DNA from: Acidobacteriaceae bacterium | GTDB lineage: Bacteria; Acidobacteriota; Terriglobia; Terriglobales; Acidobacteriaceae | Direction of reading: 5' to 3' | Assembly (NCBI GenBank): GCA_003134855.1 | Contig: PLCS01000017.1 | Coordinates: 1-64,000, forward strand | Length of the DNA: 64,000 nt | In this document: positions 27,683 to 35,218 of the stretch, in pieces | Layout of the letters: every line of letters begins with the position of its first letter | Numbering within the stretch: the stretch's first letter is position 1 | Position numbers and translations under genes: made by a program | The notes under the pieces: generated by a model | What the model saw: only the letters and a program-made list of their open reading frames with translations | What the model was told of the DNA's origin: nothing | Databases searched by the model: none

Positions 27683-27797
27683 AAAACGGCGATTTGGCAA
27701 GGCGGCGGGCGCGGGCCGGGTTGGTGAAGGCAACGGCGTTTATCGGGAAGTAATTTCCATCACCAGACTTAAATTGCCAATTGATGAGAGCGTCTTT

Positions 27798-29093
27798 TCA
27801 AGTCACATTTGATTTATACCAAATTAAGTCCAAATGGCAGAGGGCTTTACGAAAATACGTTCTTGTTAACCCACCGATTGTACTAAGTCTAGGTTCTATA
27901 TGCTTTGTCAAGATTTCAAAGATGTAGTCCTGATTGAACTCTGCTGTATCTATGTGGGTTAGGGCTTCAAAGAACCGGCGCGGTTGATTATCTATAACCT
28001 TCGGATCAAGCGATTTTGATCGAAGCTGATTTACGATGGTCAATCGCTCACCGGCTGCTATATGAGAGCTTGTCAGGTTTCCTATGGCCATTCTCTCTTG
28101 TGGCATTTGGAGCCTTTCAATCAGTTTATCTCGAACAACACCTCTTACGTCCAGGCTTTTCAATAGGCCAATGGTATCTTCTATCGTCTCTTTTGTCTGC
28201 TGAATAAAGAAGTAGACCGGGAATAAATAAGATTGCTCGAAACATATAGCCTTCAGATATTCAGTTGGGGAAAGAACCACTTCACGTTTTAGAAATGCGC
28301 TAATTATTTGTTGCTCACGGATAGGAGTGGGGATATGTACCGTTGATTGAATTACTGGCCTCTCTGTAGCCTGCAAATCACCTAATAATCGAAGTGCTGG
28401 TGCACCCTGACTTTCTACAAAGTGTCCTTCGCGTATGAATTGGAGCTTCGGCAATAAATCCTCAGAAATGTAAAACTTTCCACTCGCGCCAGAAACCTCA
28501 CCTGATTGCAAATTCAGAATGGCAATGTTATCCATGCCGACTTCGCCGATTTTTCGAAGTTGCTTCAACCACAGATTCCGTTCACGCGTTCTTTCATCGT
28601 CGAGAATTCTACGCAACTCTGAATATCTGATCGCTTCGCTGCGACCCCTATAACGATAGTAAATTGCTCCTTCCTGAAGACATCCACCGGTTCTTGTACA
28701 TACAACAGGTTTTTGAGTCGCTTCGGAAAAATAGATAATTCCGATCTTTACCCCTCGCACCTTTCTCGTCCGAATTTCCCAGTGAATCTCTGGTGCAAAC
28801 CGCTCATTGAGTGCATTCGTCATCTTCGCTATATCGAAATTCTCAAAATTGTTGGTCTTCAAGCCGACCACCTGCCTTGGCGAGTCCTTAACCCCGAAAA
28901 CTATGTATCCACCCTGAGCATTGGCAAATGCTGCTGCCGTTTTCGCATATTCATCCGCACTGCCAAGATTGAACGATTCCTTGAACTCCAAGCGGCTATT
29001 CTCCCTTGAAATGAGGTGATCGCTCGTTGAGGATTCAAAGCTTAAAATCCTTCCCAACTCGTTTCGTGAAAACTGAAACCCAGGTAATGGCAT
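27798..29093 (-). CDS. AlbA_2/Schlafen-domain ATP-binding protein
   Basis: A 431-residue protein. Residues about 30-150 hold the AlbA_2 (Schlafen-type) pattern: SRLEFKES, TAAAFANAQGGYIVFGVKD and VCTRTGGCLQEGAIYYRYRGRSEAIR. The C-terminal half is not recognised. Such proteins are ATP-dependent regulators or putative nucleases, and appear in accessory and defence-like loci, but that is not proof here. Base composition is clearly lower in GC than the flanking genes, so it is likely acquired. ATG 29093 follows GGGAG. No partner gene is adjacent; the mobile-mystery-A gene faces it tail to tail. Confidence 0.8.
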   Translation of the reverse strand: MPLPGFQFSRNELGRILSFESSTSDHLISRENSRLEFKESFNLGSADEYAKTAAAFANAQGGYIVFGVKDSPRQVVGLKTNNFENFDIAKMTNALNERFAPEIHWEIRTRKVRGVKIGIIYFSEATQKPVVCTRTGGCLQEGAIYYRYRGRSEAIRYSELRRILDDERTRERNLWLKQLRKIGEVGMDNIAILNLQSGEVSGASGKFYISEDLLPKLQFIREGHFVESQGAPALRLLGDLQATERPVIQSTVHIPTPIREQQIISAFLKREVVLSPTEYLKAICFEQSYLFPVYFFIQQTKETIEDTIGLLKSLDVRGVVRDKLIERLQMPQERMAIGNLTSSHIAAGERLTIVNQLRSKSLDPKVIDNQPRRFFEALTHIDTAEFNQDYIFEILTKHIEPRLSTIGGLTRTYFRKALCHLDLIWYKSNVT

Positions 29094-29257
29094 GCACTAC
29101 TCCCTTAAGCCTTAGTATCAATTTATCTTAAAGGTCTAGATTTCAGTACCGAAAAGTCGCCAAGGGTTAGGTGACCATGAGCCAGGTGGCCGAACTTATT
29201 TGAGCGCCGGGCGGCGCAGGCCCTTCGTCTTGGCTCATGGCAGGGTTTGGCGCACCC

Positions 29258-29723
29258 GGCAGGGCGATTGCATGAAGAGCTGATCGAGGATCGTTCCGCC
29301 CCTACAGGGCTGGAGATTCCGGTTGGGCGCTCTACCCAGGGTTTTACCCTGGGCTATTATCCCCGACTCCCTACGGGAGCGTGATGCGGCCTGACCCGTT
29401 CCACTCTGCCCTGCCAGCCATGAGCGGAGAGCTTCATCCGCGCGGCCCTGCCAGCCGTTGCCGGTGGCGCGCAGACCCTCGGGCCCATCCGGCAGGGCGA
29501 TTGCATGAAGAGCTGATCGAGGATCGTTCCGCCCCTACGGGGCTGGAGATTCCGGTTGGGCGGTCTACCCAGGGTTTTACCCTGGGCTATTATCCCCGGC
29601 TCCCTACGGGAGCGTGATGTGGCCTGACCAGTTCCACTCTGCCCTGCCAGCCATGACCGGAGCGCTTCATCCGCGCGGCCCTGCCAGCCGCTGCCGGTGG
29701 CGCGCAGACTCTCTGACCCATCC
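29258..29723 (+). repeat. two tandem 233-bp units
   Basis: Unit 1 spans 29258-29490 and unit 2 29491-29723, nearly identical; the first few bases of a third follow at 29724. Each unit holds GGCAGGGCGATTGCATGAAG at its start, a CCCAGGGT TTT ACCCTGGG hairpin, the phrase CTATTATCCCCG and CTCCCTACGGGAGC, and two copies of GCCCTGCCAGCC. A decayed fragment of the same sequence lies at 32231-32275. Confidence 0.9.
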
Positions 29724-29783
29724 GGCGAGAGACGAATCGAGTTGGGAACTTTCCTGGGCGTCTTCCGCGGCCCGCGCATGCGC

Positions 29784-29953
29784 AGCTTCAACCACTACGC
29801 GACCGGCGTTCGAGGAGCGGTTGAAATCGCGTCAGAGTGGACGGCAAGACTGCGCGGCCCACTCATCGCGATAGAGCCGCGATGAATGGGGCACAGCTTT
29901 CTATCTCGGCTAATGATCGAAGGAAGTCGAATCGATGCTTGGGCCACCTGCCG
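29784..29953 (+). repeat. decayed RAYT 3'-end copy
   Basis: This stretch is nearly identical to 32061-32230 and encodes the same C-terminal residues (SFNHYATGVRGAVE, SEWTARLRGPLIA) followed by the same post-stop sequence. It is a remnant or duplicate of a REP-associated transposase end. Confidence 0.85.
29857..29892 (+). repeat. REP-like hairpin, copy 1
   Basis: An imperfect inverted repeat with arms containing CTCATCGCG / CGCGATGA, loop ATAGAGC. It lies at the end of the RAYT remnant, in the same orientation as copy 3. Confidence 0.75.
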
Positions 29954-30359
29954 CCCATGCATCCAACGGCACGCAGACACTAAAAATCGCGGCAAGAAAA
30001 AACGCCACTTAAAAACCTTTACCATGCAATATCTTGCAGTTTACAAAAGCGAGTTTGACCGGACAACAGTGACAAATTGCCAACGGTCGCGGCCTGGACA
30101 CGTTGAATGGGTAGATTCCCAATTTGGAACAGGCGGTTGGGGTCCATTACCTTTGCGTCCAACTTGATTGTTGATGAGCAGAATAGCACACTCAAAGTGT
30201 GCTATTCTGATCACATCAGTCTTGAGAAAAGCGACTCGTAATGATCTCTAAGCTAGGTTCCGAGGGAATCGGCAATTGAATGGAAGACGTTTCAATCTAA
30301 CAACTTAGATATCGGAAACGTGCACGCGCGCGCTCGGACGGATGAACCGAGGCGCATCC

Positions 30360-31478
30360 ATGAAGTCTCTCCCCTTCTTCCCCCTGAAACGCTCACTCTT
30401 CACCACCCCGCGGAATCTCTTCTGGACAGTTCCCTGCCTCCTGCTCTTTTTGCTTTTCACAGGCTGTGGGGGCAATCCTTCCGTGACCGCGTCAACATCG
30501 GGCACTAGCACTCCCGCTACGGGCACTAGCACTCCTGCTACGGACCCTAGCACTCCCGCTGCAGCCGCCACGCCCATATTCTCACCTGCTCCCGGGCTCT
30601 ACACGACTGCGCAGACGGTGACATTGTCTGCCGCCACAACGGGAACGAGAATCTACTACACCGCCGACGGTACGGCGCCCACGACATCCTCGACTCAATA
30701 CACTGGCGCAATCCCGATAAGTGGATCCGTGGTGATTGAAGCGGTTGCTGTCGCTTCAGGCTATACCGACAGCAGCCTGGCAAAGGCAGGCTATGTCATT
30801 ACACCTCCCCCGGTATCGGGACCTGTGGTTCCCACAAACGCCATTGCTGCCAGCGACCTGCAGGCGCTCGACACATGGATTTTCAACCACGACGCGGGCA
30901 CTCCCGGCACGGCGGTTGGGACAACGAGCCTGGTGAGCACGCCATCGCTCAGCGGCAACGCACGCAACTTTGTTTCCAGCTACACAAATACAGGCGGCGA
31001 AATATACAGCGTGCCCTACGCGTTCGACACAACCTCAATGAACTTTGTCTATGACGGCTGGGTGTGGATTGAGGCCGGAAGCACGATCGCTAACCTTGAA
31101 TTAGATTCAAACCAGGTCACAGAAAACGGTCAAACCGTTATCTACGGCTTCCAGTGCAGCAAGTATTCCCAAACGTGGGAATACAGCGGCGCAGGGGTCA
31201 AATGGGTAAGCTCCTCGCAACCTTGCAACGTGTTGAACTGGCAGACGAACGCCTGGCATCACATTCAGATCAGCTATTCGCGTGACGACTCCGGCAATGT
31301 GACCTATCACTCCGTATGGCTGGATGGCAACGAGCAAGTGATCGACGCCACGGTGCCATCATCGTTCGCGCTGAAGTGGCAGGTCGGGGTGGTGCAAACC
31401 CAGTTTCAGCTGGATGGACTGGGAGCTTCGGGCGGATCTACGGTGTACCTGGATAAGCTGACCATCTATCGATGGTGA
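30360..31478 (+). CDS. lipoprotein with chitobiase/hexosaminidase C-terminal-like domain
   Basis: A 372-residue exported lipoprotein. The signal peptide ends in LLFTGC|GG, a canonical lipobox. Residues about 45-65 are a 21-base tandem repeat encoding GTSTPAT. Residues about 75-140 match the CHB_HEX_C_1 fold: TTAQTVTLSAATTGTRIYYTADGTAPT and SGYTDSSLAKAGY. The remaining C-terminal domain with DWVWIEA-like and WHHIQISYSRDD segments looks like a concanavalin-type carbohydrate-binding lectin fold. Probably surface located, binding polysaccharide. ATG 30360 has GAGG at suitable distance; ATG 30342 is six codons upstream. It sits between two RAYT-like repeats. Confidence 0.72.
   Translation: MKSLPFFPLKRSLFTTPRNLFWTVPCLLLFLLFTGCGGNPSVTASTSGTSTPATGTSTPATDPSTPAAAATPIFSPAPGLYTTAQTVTLSAATTGTRIYYTADGTAPTTSSTQYTGAIPISGSVVIEAVAVASGYTDSSLAKAGYVITPPPVSGPVVPTNAIAASDLQALDTWIFNHDAGTPGTAVGTTSLVSTPSLSGNARNFVSSYTNTGGEIYSVPYAFDTTSMNFVYDGWVWIEAGSTIANLELDSNQVTENGQTVIYGFQCSKYSQTWEYSGAGVKWVSSSQPCNVLNWQTNAWHHIQISYSRDDSGNVTYHSVWLDGNEQVIDATVPSSFALKWQVGVVQTQFQLDGLGASGGSTVYLDKLTIYRW
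30500..30562 (+). repeat. three tandem 21-bp codon repeats
   Basis: Units 30500-30520, 30521-30541 and 30542-30562 encode GTSTPAT, GTSTPAT and DPSTPA. They form the Ser/Thr/Pro-rich linker between lipobox and the first domain. Confidence 0.8.
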
Positions 31479-31533
31479 GGCAGGTGGCCCGTTCATCAGC
31501 CCCGAAAAATCATCCTGACCCCTGAAAAGCTGT

Positions 31534-31570
31534 GCCCCGTTCATCGCGGTTTTATCGCGATGAACGGGGC
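31534..31570 (+). repeat. REP-like hairpin, copy 2 (perfect 15-bp stem)
   Basis: The arms 31534-31548 and 31556-31570 are perfect 15-bp inverted copies around the 7-base loop GTTTTAT. It stands 35 bases before the RAYT start, in opposite orientation to copies 1 and 3. Confidence 0.85.
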
Positions 31571-31605
31571 TTGAGGTCAGATCGTGGGCGGACTATGATA
31601 GCCCC

Positions 31606-32162
31606 ATGCCGTACGGTCTGAAACGGTTCCAGAAAGCAGAAGCTCTACCCTTCATCACCTTCAGTTGCTTTCACCGTCTGCCTCTTCTCGATGCGCCAGG
31701 CACCAAGAACACAGTGGAGGCCGTATTGGAACTGACTCGCGCGCGACATCAGGCGAGGGTTTACGCCTACATCCTGATGCCCGAGCACGTACCTTTGCTC
31801 ATCAACGAACCACCATCGATCCTCGTGGCCCAGTTTCTCAAAGCCGTAAAGCAGATGACGTCGCGCAAACAGAGAGGACCGCGCGAGAAGATCTGGCAGG
31901 AACGATACTTTGACCGCAACGTCCGTGGTGAAGATGCTCGCTCCGAAGTAATACACTACATTCATCGGATCCGGTCAACCACCTCAGCGACGAAGACCTG
32001 TCGCTGGGGGCCTCGGTGAAGCGCGGATTGGTTGCATCTCCCGGCGACTACCAGTGGAGCAGCTTCAACCACTACGCGACCGGCGTTCGAGGAGCGGTTG
32101 AAATCGAGTCAGAGTGGACGGCTAGACTGCACGGCCCACTCATCGCGATAAGACCGCGATGA
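31606..32162 (+). pseudogene. REP-associated tyrosine transposase (RAYT), frameshifted
   Basis: The first frame (31606-32019) has RAYT features: MPYGLKRFQ, FITFSCFHR, AYILMPEHVPLLI and RYFDRNV. The HUH metal-binding motif should be HVHLL; here it is HVPLL, so the second histidine is lost. The frame then shifts near 31970 and the family C-terminus continues in another frame: VKRGLVASPGDYQWSSFNHYATGV to a TGA at 32160-32162. Two independent defects make activity unlikely. The Tyr nucleophile region (RYF) is retained. It is flanked by REP-like hairpins (31534-31570 and 32134-32169), the usual RAYT arrangement. Confidence 0.8.
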
Positions 32163-32230
32163 AGGGGGCACAGCCTTCTATCTTGGCTAATGATCGAACA
32201 AGTAGAATCGATGCTTGGGCTACATGCCGC
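32061..32230 (+). repeat. RAYT 3'-end copy (at the RAYT locus)
   Basis: This is the second copy of the sequence at 29784-29953, offset by about 2277 bases, with the same coding tail and post-stop text up to ATCGATGCTTGGGC. Confidence 0.8.
32134..32169 (+). repeat. REP-like hairpin, copy 3
   Basis: An imperfect inverted repeat with arms containing CTCATCGCG / CGCGATGA, loop ATAAGAC. It spans the RAYT pseudogene end, inverted relative to copy 2, as in paired REP arrangements. Confidence 0.75.
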
Positions 32231-32275
32231 TTCACCCTGGGCTACTTTTCACCTTCTCCCTACGGGAGAGGCGAC
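32231..32275 (+). repeat. decayed fragment of the 233-bp unit
   Basis: The text CACCCTGGGCTACTTTTC then CTCCCTACGGGAGAG matches the ACCCTGGGCTATTATCCCC / CTCCCTACGGGAGCG part of the 233-bp unit with several substitutions. Confidence 0.5.
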
Positions 32276-32309
32276 GCGGAATCATCCATTTTCTCGCCAC
32301 ATACATGCG

Positions 32310-32339
32310 CATGGGACCCTTCTGGCGAAGGGTCCCATG
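32310..32339 (-). terminator. hairpin downstream of metK
   Basis: A perfect 13-bp stem (32310-32322 with 32327-32339) around a TGGC loop lies 25 bases beyond the metK stop on its transcript. No T-run follows, so intrinsic termination is uncertain; it may stabilise the 3' end. Confidence 0.45.
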
Positions 32340-32364
32340 GTGTTGCGAGGGTGGTGCGGTGGGA

Positions 32365-33528
32365 CTACTTGGCTACGGCTTTCAATCCGGCCTGCTCGGC
32401 CAGGGCGGCGGCCTTGTCGGTGGCCTCCCAGGTGAACTCCGGCTCGGTGCGGCCGAAATGGCCATAGGCTGCTGTCTTCTGGTAGATGGGCCGGCGCAGG
32501 TTGAGGCTCTCGATGATGGCCTTGGGGGTGAGCGCGAAGTTCTTGCGGACCAGTTCGGTCAGCTTGGCTTCGCCGACCTTGCCGGTGCCAAAGGTATCAA
32601 TGCGCACGCTGACCGGCTCGGCGACGCCGATGGCGTAGGCCAGCTGGACTTCGGCGCGGTCGGCCAGGCTGGCGGCCACAATGTTCTTGGCGATATAACG
32701 GGCCATGTATGCCGCGCTGCGATCCACCTTCGTCGGGTCTTTGCCGCTGAAGGCGCCACCGCCGTGACGGCCCGCGCCGCCGTAGGTGTCCACGATGATC
32801 TTGCGGCCGGTGAGGCCGGTGTCGCCCATGGGTCCGCCGATGACGAAGCGGCCGGTGGGGTTGATGTGGTACTTGGTGTGCTCGTCGAGCCACGCGGCGG
32901 GCAGCACAGCCTGGATGACGTACTTGAGGATGTCGGCGTGCAGTTCCTCGTTGGTGACGCTCTCGGAGTGCTGGCTGCTGATGACCACGGCGTCGATGCG
33001 CGCGGGCTTGCCGTTTTCATCATATTCAACCGTCACCTGGCTCTTGCCGTCGGGGCGCAGATAGGGCAGCTTGCCGGACTTGCGCACCGCGGTCAACTGG
33101 CGGCAGAGTTTGTGGGCCAGCGAGATGGGAGCCGGCATCAGCTCCGGGGTTTCGTTGGAGGCATAGCCGAACATCATACCCTGGTCGCCGGCGCCGCCGG
33201 TGTCCACGCCCTGGGCAATGTCGCCCGACTGCTTGTTGATGGTCGAGATGACGGCGCAGGTGTTGGAGTCGAAGCCGTAGAGGGCGTTGTCGTAGCCGAT
33301 GGAGGCGACGACGCCGCGCACCAGGCTCTGGAAATCGACGTAGGCCTTGGTTGTGATTTCGCCGGCGATGACCACAAGGCCGGTGGCGGTGAGCGTCTCG
33401 GCGGCGACGCGGCTGTAGGGGTCCTGCTCCAGGCAGGCGTCGAGGATGGCGTCGGAGACCTGGTCGGCAATCTTGTCGGGATGGCCTTCGGTCACGGATT
33501 CAGAGGTAAACAGGAAACGGTCGCTCAA
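32365..33528 (-). CDS. metK: S-adenosylmethionine synthase
   Basis: A 387-residue enzyme making SAM from ATP and methionine. [16 protein letters not shown] (ATP site), [12 protein letters not shown] (the P-loop-like GAGDQG) and [17 protein letters not shown] are intact. The start is TTG 33528, giving [12 protein letters not shown], as the family; GGAGGAG lies upstream within good spacing. An ATG at 33561 in frame would place that ribosome site inside the coding region, so it is less likely. It is separate from ahcY/metF but supplies the same cycle. I did not find a SAM riboswitch upstream. Confidence 0.98.
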   Translation of the reverse strand: MSDRFLFTSESVTEGHPDKIADQVSDAILDACLEQDPYSRVAAETLTATGLVVIAGEITTKAYVDFQSLVRGVVASIGYDNALYGFDSNTCAVISTINKQSGDIAQGVDTGGAGDQGMMFGYASNETPELMPAPISLAHKLCRQLTAVRKSGKLPYLRPDGKSQVTVEYDENGKPARIDAVVISSQHSESVTNEELHADILKYVIQAVLPAAWLDEHTKYHINPTGRFVIGGPMGDTGLTGRKIIVDTYGGAGRHGGGAFSGKDPTKVDRSAAYMARYIAKNIVAASLADRAEVQLAYAIGVAEPVSVRIDTFGTGKVGEAKLTELVRKNFALTPKAIIESLNLRRPIYQKTAAYGHFGRTEPEFTWEATDKAAALAEQAGLKAVAK

Positions 33529-33798
33529 TGTAAAACTCTCCTCCCATTGCAGGGAATTCAATTTGGGCGGCCTGGAGCGAGGACCGGTTCATGCTGGATC
33601 ACCGGCGCGGGGAGCAAGAGTTGCTCAGCCGCATCGGACCCACTCTCGCGCAGGAGACGCCAGCACCGTCAGGCTTGCGCCTTGGGATGCATTGTTCTAT
33701 GGTAATTGCCGCGAGCGTTTGGGGGCAATCGCTTGCAGCGAATGGGCGGCAAAGGCTGGTGAACCGGGAATTCCGCCCACCGGGCAGAGCATCTGCCG

Positions 33799-34104
33799 TC
33801 AGGAATGGACAGCCTGAGCCACCAGTCGCACACCGAGCGCCGCGCAAACGCGACTCACAGTGTCAAAACGCGGGGCGCTATCGGGGCGCAGAGCTTTGTA
33901 GAGAGCTTCACGGGTGATTCCGGCCGACTTAGCGATCTCGGTCATTCCGCGCGCGCGGGCAATATCGCCCAGTGCTGCCGCCAGCAAAGCTCCATCGTTC
34001 GCTTCTAGAATGTCGGTCAAGTAGGCGGCGATGGACGCCTCACTGTCAAGATAAGGCGCTGCATCAAACTCGGGAAGATCGTCCACTTTAATGCGTTTTC
34101 TCAT
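33799..34104 (-). CDS. HigA-like antitoxin (addiction module antidote protein)
   Basis: A 101-residue DNA-binding antitoxin. It starts [19 protein letters not shown], has a middle [22 protein letters not shown] segment and an XRE helix-turn-helix ([18 protein letters not shown]) followed by [13 protein letters not shown]. This pattern is that of the HigA/putative addiction module antidote family. ATG 34104 follows CGGAGG; it overlaps the toxin frame (toxin stop 34088), so the two are coupled. The antitoxin would bind the operator at 34417-34434 and neutralise the toxin. The frame upstream of 34104 belongs to the toxin gene. Confidence 0.9.
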   Translation of the reverse strand: MRKRIKVDDLPEFDAAPYLDSEASIAAYLTDILEANDGALLAAALGDIARARGMTEIAKSAGITREALYKALRPDSAPRFDTVSRVCAALGVRLVAQAVHS

Positions 34105-34408
34105 CTGATTTTCCTCCGTAAAGCAGCAACACCGCCAGTGCCTTGGCGCGCTTGATGTCTCTCTTCTGCGTTCGCTTAGGGCCTCCGGCAAGCAACACTA
34201 TCAGTTCAGCGCCGCGCCGGGTGAAGTATATGCGCCAGCCCGCGCCTATGTGGATGCGCAACTCAGAAACGCCTTCGCCAACAGGCTGAACGTCTCCCAT
34301 CAATCCGCACGCCAGTCGCTTGATCCGCCACAACCACACCGCGCACCATCTCATCGGCAAGGCCGTCAAGCCAAGCGGTGAACTCGGGAGCGGCCTGATC
34401 GAGATCAT
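34088..34408 (-). CDS. HigB/RelE-like toxin, apparently with a doubly frameshifted N-terminal segment
   Basis: A 106-residue RelE-type toxin (mRNA interferase family). [35 protein letters not shown] and [11 protein letters not shown] match the family well. The first part does not: residues about 9-30 read [19 protein letters not shown], whereas the +1 frame over the same bases gives [17 protein letters not shown], the family segment. So a one-base loss near codon 9 and a compensating gain near codon 30 appear to have swapped the frame for about 22 codons. Function is therefore doubtful. ATG 34408 lies about 7 bases after the promoter box, so the transcript is likely leaderless. Confidence 0.75.
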   Translation of the reverse strand: MISIRPLPSSPLGLTALPMRWCAVWLWRIKRLACGLMGDVQPVGEGVSELRIHIGAGWRIYFTRRGAELIVLLAGGPKRTQKRDIKRAKALAVLLLYGGKSDEKTH

Positions 34409-34414
34409 AACTAT

Positions 34415-34443
34415 ATTGTAATCGAACGATTACATGGCGTCAA
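34415..34443 (-). promoter_or_regulatory. toxin-antitoxin promoter with operator in the spacer
   Basis: On the minus strand, TTGACG (34443-34438) and TACAAT (34420-34415) are separated by exactly 17 bases. The perfect 18-bp palindrome TGTAATCGAACGATTACA (34417-34434, arms of 8 around AA) sits across the spacer and the -10, where a bound antitoxin would block polymerase. The toxin ATG (34408) lies 6 bases after the box, so the transcript starts at or next to it. Confidence 0.75.
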
Positions 34444-34523
34444 GGCTGCGGCGGTAAGTTCAATTAGGACATAATCAGCACCTGCTCCAGGAGAAGACAT
34501 GGGCAAACAGCGTGTGAGTGAGC

Positions 34524-34976
34524 TCAGCCCATGCGCATGGGCAGCAGGGTGGGCCACCAGCCGGCGCGCAGGCCATAGTAGCGCACCGCCAGACAAGCGC
34601 CCATGGCCACCACCAGCACCAGCAGAATCACGCCGATCCAGCGCAAACGATTTTCCATTGCTTCGCTGCGCTGGATGCGCGCTTTGCCCACGTTCGAGGC
34701 AAACTCCAGCCAGTCGCGCTCCTCTTCGACCATCTGCCCGCTGGCGGCATAGGCCTTGAGAAACCGCTCCGTCCAGTCGCTCTGGTCCAGGCCGACGGCG
34801 CTTGCGTAGCCGCGCACGATGCCCTTGTTCAGAATCCCGCCGGGCAGCAGACGGAACTCCTCCTGCTCCAGCGCCTCAAGGTACCGGGGGCTGATCTTGG
34901 TGACCGCCGTAATGTCTTCCAGCGCGATGCCGCGGGAGATCCGCTCCATGCGCAGGTCTTCTCCAAAGTTGCCCAT
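34524..34976 (-). CDS. RodZ-like helix-turn-helix membrane protein
   Basis: A 150-residue protein with an N-terminal HTH_25 domain (GEDLRMERISRGIALEDITAVTKIS, RYLEALEQEEF, LPGGILNKGIVRGYASAVGLD) typical of the RodZ/YgfT N-terminal region, then a basic linker and one membrane helix (residues about 112-132, RWIGVILLVLVVAMGACLAVRYY). It lacks the periplasmic RodZ domain, so it is a short form: cytoplasmic HTH, single span. RodZ links MreB to cell shape; whether this one does is inference. It is transcribed away from the divergent permease gene at 35219. Confidence 0.82.
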   Translation of the reverse strand: MGNFGEDLRMERISRGIALEDITAVTKISPRYLEALEQEEFRLLPGGILNKGIVRGYASAVGLDQSDWTERFLKAYAASGQMVEEERDWLEFASNVGKARIQRSEAMENRLRWIGVILLVLVVAMGACLAVRYYGLRAGWWPTLLPMRMG

Positions 34977-35218
34977 CGCCTACCAGAAACCGGTTCGTGT
35001 GCCGAGCATGAATACCCCATTCACAATAAACCCGGATGCCGCTTAGGTCAAAGGAAGGAAACCCTTTTCCCTTTCTTTTCAAAAAGCTACGGATTCTGGA
35101 CATCTATTGTTTGATTTGGGCGGTTCCTCCTCTCCAAGTCCCGCCAGCCCAGGGCTGTTACCCTGAAAGCGAGGGCATTTTTCAAGCGCCTTCGAGCCTC
35201 TGGGAGCCAGGATCGGTA

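Larger units (their letters stand above)
29094..30359. other. repeat-rich noncoding stretch
   Basis: No intact gene. It contains a 233-bp tandem duplication (29258-29723), the remnant of a RAYT 3' end (29784-29953) with a REP hairpin, and AT-rich sequence up to the lipoprotein gene. Apparent open frames here are repeat-derived. Confidence 0.6.

Noticed and set aside
29258-29723. Possible CRISPR array
   Set aside because: Units are 233 bases long in only two copies, with no short repeats and spacers and no Cas genes.
30500-30562. Short tandem repeat as CRISPR or promoter
   Set aside because: The 21-bp units encode a Ser/Thr/Pro linker in frame within the lipoprotein gene.
32310-32339. Strong intrinsic terminator of metK
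   Set aside because: The stem is perfect, but no T-run follows on the metK strand, so it is only listed as an uncertain hairpin.
33529-33798. SAM riboswitch upstream of metK
   Set aside because: I could not see the conserved loops or a terminator/anti-terminator pair in the upstream region. A covariance search would be decisive.
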